The notes beneath the pieces were generated by a model. It did not search any database and was not told where the DNA came from. It saw only the letters and a program-made list of their open reading frames with translations. Below are positions 26,447 through 28,508 of a stretch of DNA of 28,508 nucleotides, one piece after another. The translations under genes and the position numbers were made by a program. Within the stretch, counting starts at the first letter, position 1, and the number at the start of each line of letters is the position of its first letter. The stretch lies in contig JACIWY010000003.1 in the NCBI GenBank assembly GCA_014360745.1, positions 1 through 28,508 of the forward strand. Direction: 5' to 3'. The stretch comes from Chloroflexota bacterium (GTDB taxonomy: Bacteria; Chloroflexota; Anaerolineae; UBA1429).

Positions 26447-27567
26447 CCTCGCCCCACCTCCTCCAACGTCGCCAATACAGTGCGCGCGCAAGATTCCCAG
26501 CTAAAGCGCATCAGCCGCTCGCGGCCGCGCCGAATCAACTCTCGGCGCAGCGATGGCTCGCGGGCCACGCGGGCCATCGCTTGCGCCCAAGCCCCTTGAT
26601 CGCGAGGATCGAGCAATAAGGCCGCATCTCCAGCGACCTCCGGCAACGAGCCCACATTAGAGCAGATCACGGGCACGTCGCAGGCCATCGCCTCTAGCAC
26701 GGGAAGGCCAAAACCCTCATAAAGGCTGGGCAGCAAAAAGGCCAACGCGCCGCTGAGCAGCGCCGGCAGGTCATCCTCGGGCACATAGCCGGCCAACACG
26801 ACGCGCCCCCGCAGATGCGGCTGCCGCGCAGCGGCCGCGATCTCATCGTACAGCCAGCCGGGCTTGCCCGCCAACACCAACTTGATATCCTCCTCTAGCA
26901 TATCCCGTTCGAGCAAGGAGGCAAAGGCACGCAACAGGCAGAGTAGGTTCTTGCGCGGATGCAAACTGCCGATGTAAAGGAAATAGCGCGCGCCGGTGCT
27001 ATAGCGCGCTCGAACACGGCCCAGTGTTTCTGGGTCGGCTGTAGAGGCCATCCCAGGACGACCAGCCGGATAGGCCAACACGATCTTGTTCGCAGCTACG
27101 CCATAACGCTCTACAAGGTCGCGCTTGGTAGCCAGCGAATCGACGAGGACGCGCCGCGCTACCCAGGCGTTAAAGCGCGTCGAGAGATCGAGGTAAAAGC
27201 GCGATAGGAACGGATGTGCGCTGGGATAGTGCAGGTAGCCCAGGTCATGCACGGTGACGACGCCGCGACGCGGAGGTATCCAGGGCAGCACATGGGCGGG
27301 CACGAACAGCACGTCGGGGGGGCGAAGCGCAATTTCCAAGGCCAAGCGCAGGTGCGTCCACAATCGTGGAAAGGGAATGACCCGCCACTCGATCCGCTCG
27401 TTGCACGGGAAAAGGCCACGAGGGGGGGGCTCTCGAAAATAGAGGCGCCAACGATGCCCCTGGCCAATATGTAGCAGGGCGCGGACGAGATAAAGGGTAT
27501 AATTTTCGGTGCCGGTGCGCTGCGCCACGACAGCCCGACTGGCATCGACCCCGATCAATAGGGACAT
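26443..27567 (-). CDS. GT4-family (group 1) glycosyltransferase
   Basis: 374 residues, GT-B fold. The N-terminal acceptor half begins MSLLIGVDASRAVV and includes GTENYTLYLVRALL and VVTVHDLGYLHYP. The C-terminal donor half has YFLYIGSLHPRKNL, VLAGKPGWLYDEI and the E-x7-E signature in SLYEGFGLPVLEAMACDVPVICSNVGSLPEVAG. Cytosolic or membrane-peripheral. Probably works with the coupled WecG/TagA enzyme on a lipid-linked surface glycan. The ribosome site is weak, and the start lies 13 bp after the upstream stop, so translation may depend on re-initiation. The stop overlaps the next start as GTGA. Confidence 0.93.
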   Translation of the reverse strand: MSLLIGVDASRAVVAQRTGTENYTLYLVRALLHIGQGHRWRLYFREPPPRGLFPCNERIEWRVIPFPRLWTHLRLALEIALRPPDVLFVPAHVLPWIPPRRGVVTVHDLGYLHYPSAHPFLSRFYLDLSTRFNAWVARRVLVDSLATKRDLVERYGVAANKIVLAYPAGRPGMASTADPETLGRVRARYSTGARYFLYIGSLHPRKNLLCLLRAFASLLERDMLEEDIKLVLAGKPGWLYDEIAAAARQPHLRGRVVLAGYVPEDDLPALLSGALAFLLPSLYEGFGLPVLEAMACDVPVICSNVGSLPEVAGDAALLLDPRDQGAWAQAMARVAREPSLRRELIRRGRERLMRFSWESCARTVLATLEEVGRG

Positions 27568-27580
27568 GCCGACGTTATAC

Positions 27581-28099
27581 TCAAGCTTGACGAACCAGGA
27601 ACTGGATCACCAGGCCAAGACCGATAAGGATCAGAATGACGGGCCAGAAGGCGAGCAAGCGTTGGCCCAGCTCCGCCTCCAAGCGCCCGAAGGTAAAGGC
27701 CAGCCCCAGGGCGCCCACTAGGGCGGCGATCAAGGCCATGACCAGGTTAGACACCTGCCGCAGATCGACGATCCAAGCGACAAGCCAGGCCACAGCGCCA
27801 ATAAGCACCAGGATAGGCCAAAGCCGGCGCATATCGCCCCATTCCGCGGGCCCCAAGGTGATATAGAGGAAAAAGAGGCCCACCAACGTCGCCGCCACGC
27901 CGAACCACACCGCCCCCTCATCGCGCTCGCCACGCAGCCCCGAGATCAGCGATACCACCCCCAGGCCGATGGGCAAGATGGGCCAAAGATGCTCCATTCG
28001 TGCCCAGGCAAAGCCCAGTAGCCCAAGGCCAAGCCAGATGCCGGCCAAGATGAAAAACACGCCCCAAAGGATGTTATTCCGCCGCGCCCTCTCCTCCAT
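27581..28099 (-). CDS. Small multi-pass membrane protein (DUF5668-like)
   Basis: 172 residues, mostly hydrophobic, with about six predicted membrane helices arranged as repeated two-helix units (WGVFFILAGIWLGLGLLGF, LWPILPIGLGVVSLISGL, LWPILVLIGAVAWLVAWI, FWPVILILIGLGLVIQFLV). The recurring F/LWPI-x-hydrophobic-G motif is typical of DUF5668/LiaF-N-like membrane proteins. The ATG at 28099 has GGGAGG 6 nt upstream. It begins 16 bp after the kinase stop. Specific function unknown. Confidence 0.82.
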   Translation of the reverse strand: MEERARRNNILWGVFFILAGIWLGLGLLGFAWARMEHLWPILPIGLGVVSLISGLRGERDEGAVWFGVAATLVGLFFLYITLGPAEWGDMRRLWPILVLIGAVAWLVAWIVDLRQVSNLVMALIAALVGALGLAFTFGRLEAELGQRLLAFWPVILILIGLGLVIQFLVRQA

Positions 28100-28115
28100 A
28101 GCCTCCCTCCCATAG

Positions 28116-28508
28116 TCAACGTACGATCGTCGAAAACACACGTTGTGCCCCAGCCAGAAGAAGCGCCGTGACGATTTGAGCCTCTGCCGCGCCGATCAGC
28201 GCGATCATACAGCCCCCCTTGCCGCCACCGGAAAGCTTGGCGCCCAAGGCGCCGGCACGCAGAGCCGCATCCACCAGACGATCCAGCTCCGGGCTAGAGA
28301 CCCCCAACTCTTGCAAGAGGCGCTGATTGCGGTTCATGAGCATACCAAGCGCATCCAGATCGCCACGGGCGATAGCTGCCTGAGCAGTATCGACGGCGGC
28401 GCCGATCTCGTCAAAAAGCCGCTCATACCGATCCGGGGTTGCCTCCCAGCCGCGCCGCACCTGGGCGACGCTATCGCGCGTGCGCGAGGGCACCCCGGTA
28501 TCGGCGAT
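28116..28508 (-). CDS. mvk: Mevalonate kinase (GHMP family), C-terminal part (runs off the right edge)
   Basis: 130 codons plus stop; the reading frame continues past the window edge. The visible part opens IADTGVPSRTRDSV, a signature of mevalonate kinases, and contains the GHMP motif 3 glycine-rich loop in LGAKLSGGGKGGCMIAL. The helical segment before it (MNRNQRLLQELGVSSPELDRLV) also fits the family. The enzyme phosphorylates mevalonate in isoprenoid synthesis and would feed the polyprenyl carriers used by the downstream glycosyltransferases, though that link is inference. Other GHMP kinases are less likely given the ADTG-PSRT motif. Confidence 0.85.
   Translation of the reverse strand: MADTGVPSRTRDSVAQVRRGWEATPDRYERLFDEIGAAVDTAQAAIARGDLDALGMLMNRNQRLLQELGVSSPELDRLVDAALRAGALGAKLSGGGKGGCMIALIGAAEAQIVTALLLAGAQRVFSTIVR

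Overview
The window looks like a chromosomal segment of a GC-rich (roughly 60 %) member of the Chloroflexota, probably in or near the Anaerolineae. This is inferred from gene content: secreted proteins with Thr-Pro linkers, DUF11-like and YVTN-type propeller domains, a DUF2207 membrane protein, and a mevalonate kinase fragment. No rRNA, tRNA, insertion sequence, CRISPR array or phage gene was seen.

Layout, left to right. (1) The left edge holds the first 25 codons of a leftward membrane zinc metallopeptidase with a good promoter. (2) A leftward block runs from about 8.55 kb down to 0.4 kb: a large secreted glycosidase-like protein, dnaG, rpoD, a strong intrinsic terminator, then a second sigma-70 factor. 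(3) ppdK reads leftward from 11.4 to 8.7 kb and ends in a clear terminator. (4) A 255-bp divergent region carries a promoter for ppdK and one for a rightward cluster: guaA, a phosphatase-like/propeller membrane protein, tsaD, an alkyltransferase-like gene and selA. (5) From 28.5 down to 18.6 kb, tightly packed leftward genes converge on selA: mevalonate kinase (partial), a small membrane protein, a GT4 glycosyltransferase, a WecG/TagA glycosyltransferase, a DUF2207 membrane protein, a radical SAM protein, a coiled-coil protein, a small zinc-ribbon membrane protein and a lipoprotein-like zinc metalloprotease.

The most interesting feature is in block 5. The DUF2207 protein ends in a 56-residue, predicted cytosolic tail made almost only of a four-residue His-Ser-Ala-Cys-type repeat (12 repeats, 13 Cys, 11 His). 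The next gene is a radical SAM/SPASM enzyme with a PqqD-like N-terminal domain, the arrangement of RiPP maturases. I propose a membrane-anchored, Cys-rich substrate modified by the adjacent enzyme. A 20-bp tandem repeat lies at the junction of the two genes.

Other points worth a look: the glycosidase catalytic domain appears to be inserted inside a DUF11-like beta-sandwich; the two sigma factors share an insertion in region 3 but differ at promoter-melting residues; and dnaG carries a perfect 11-bp inverted repeat in its interdomain linker.
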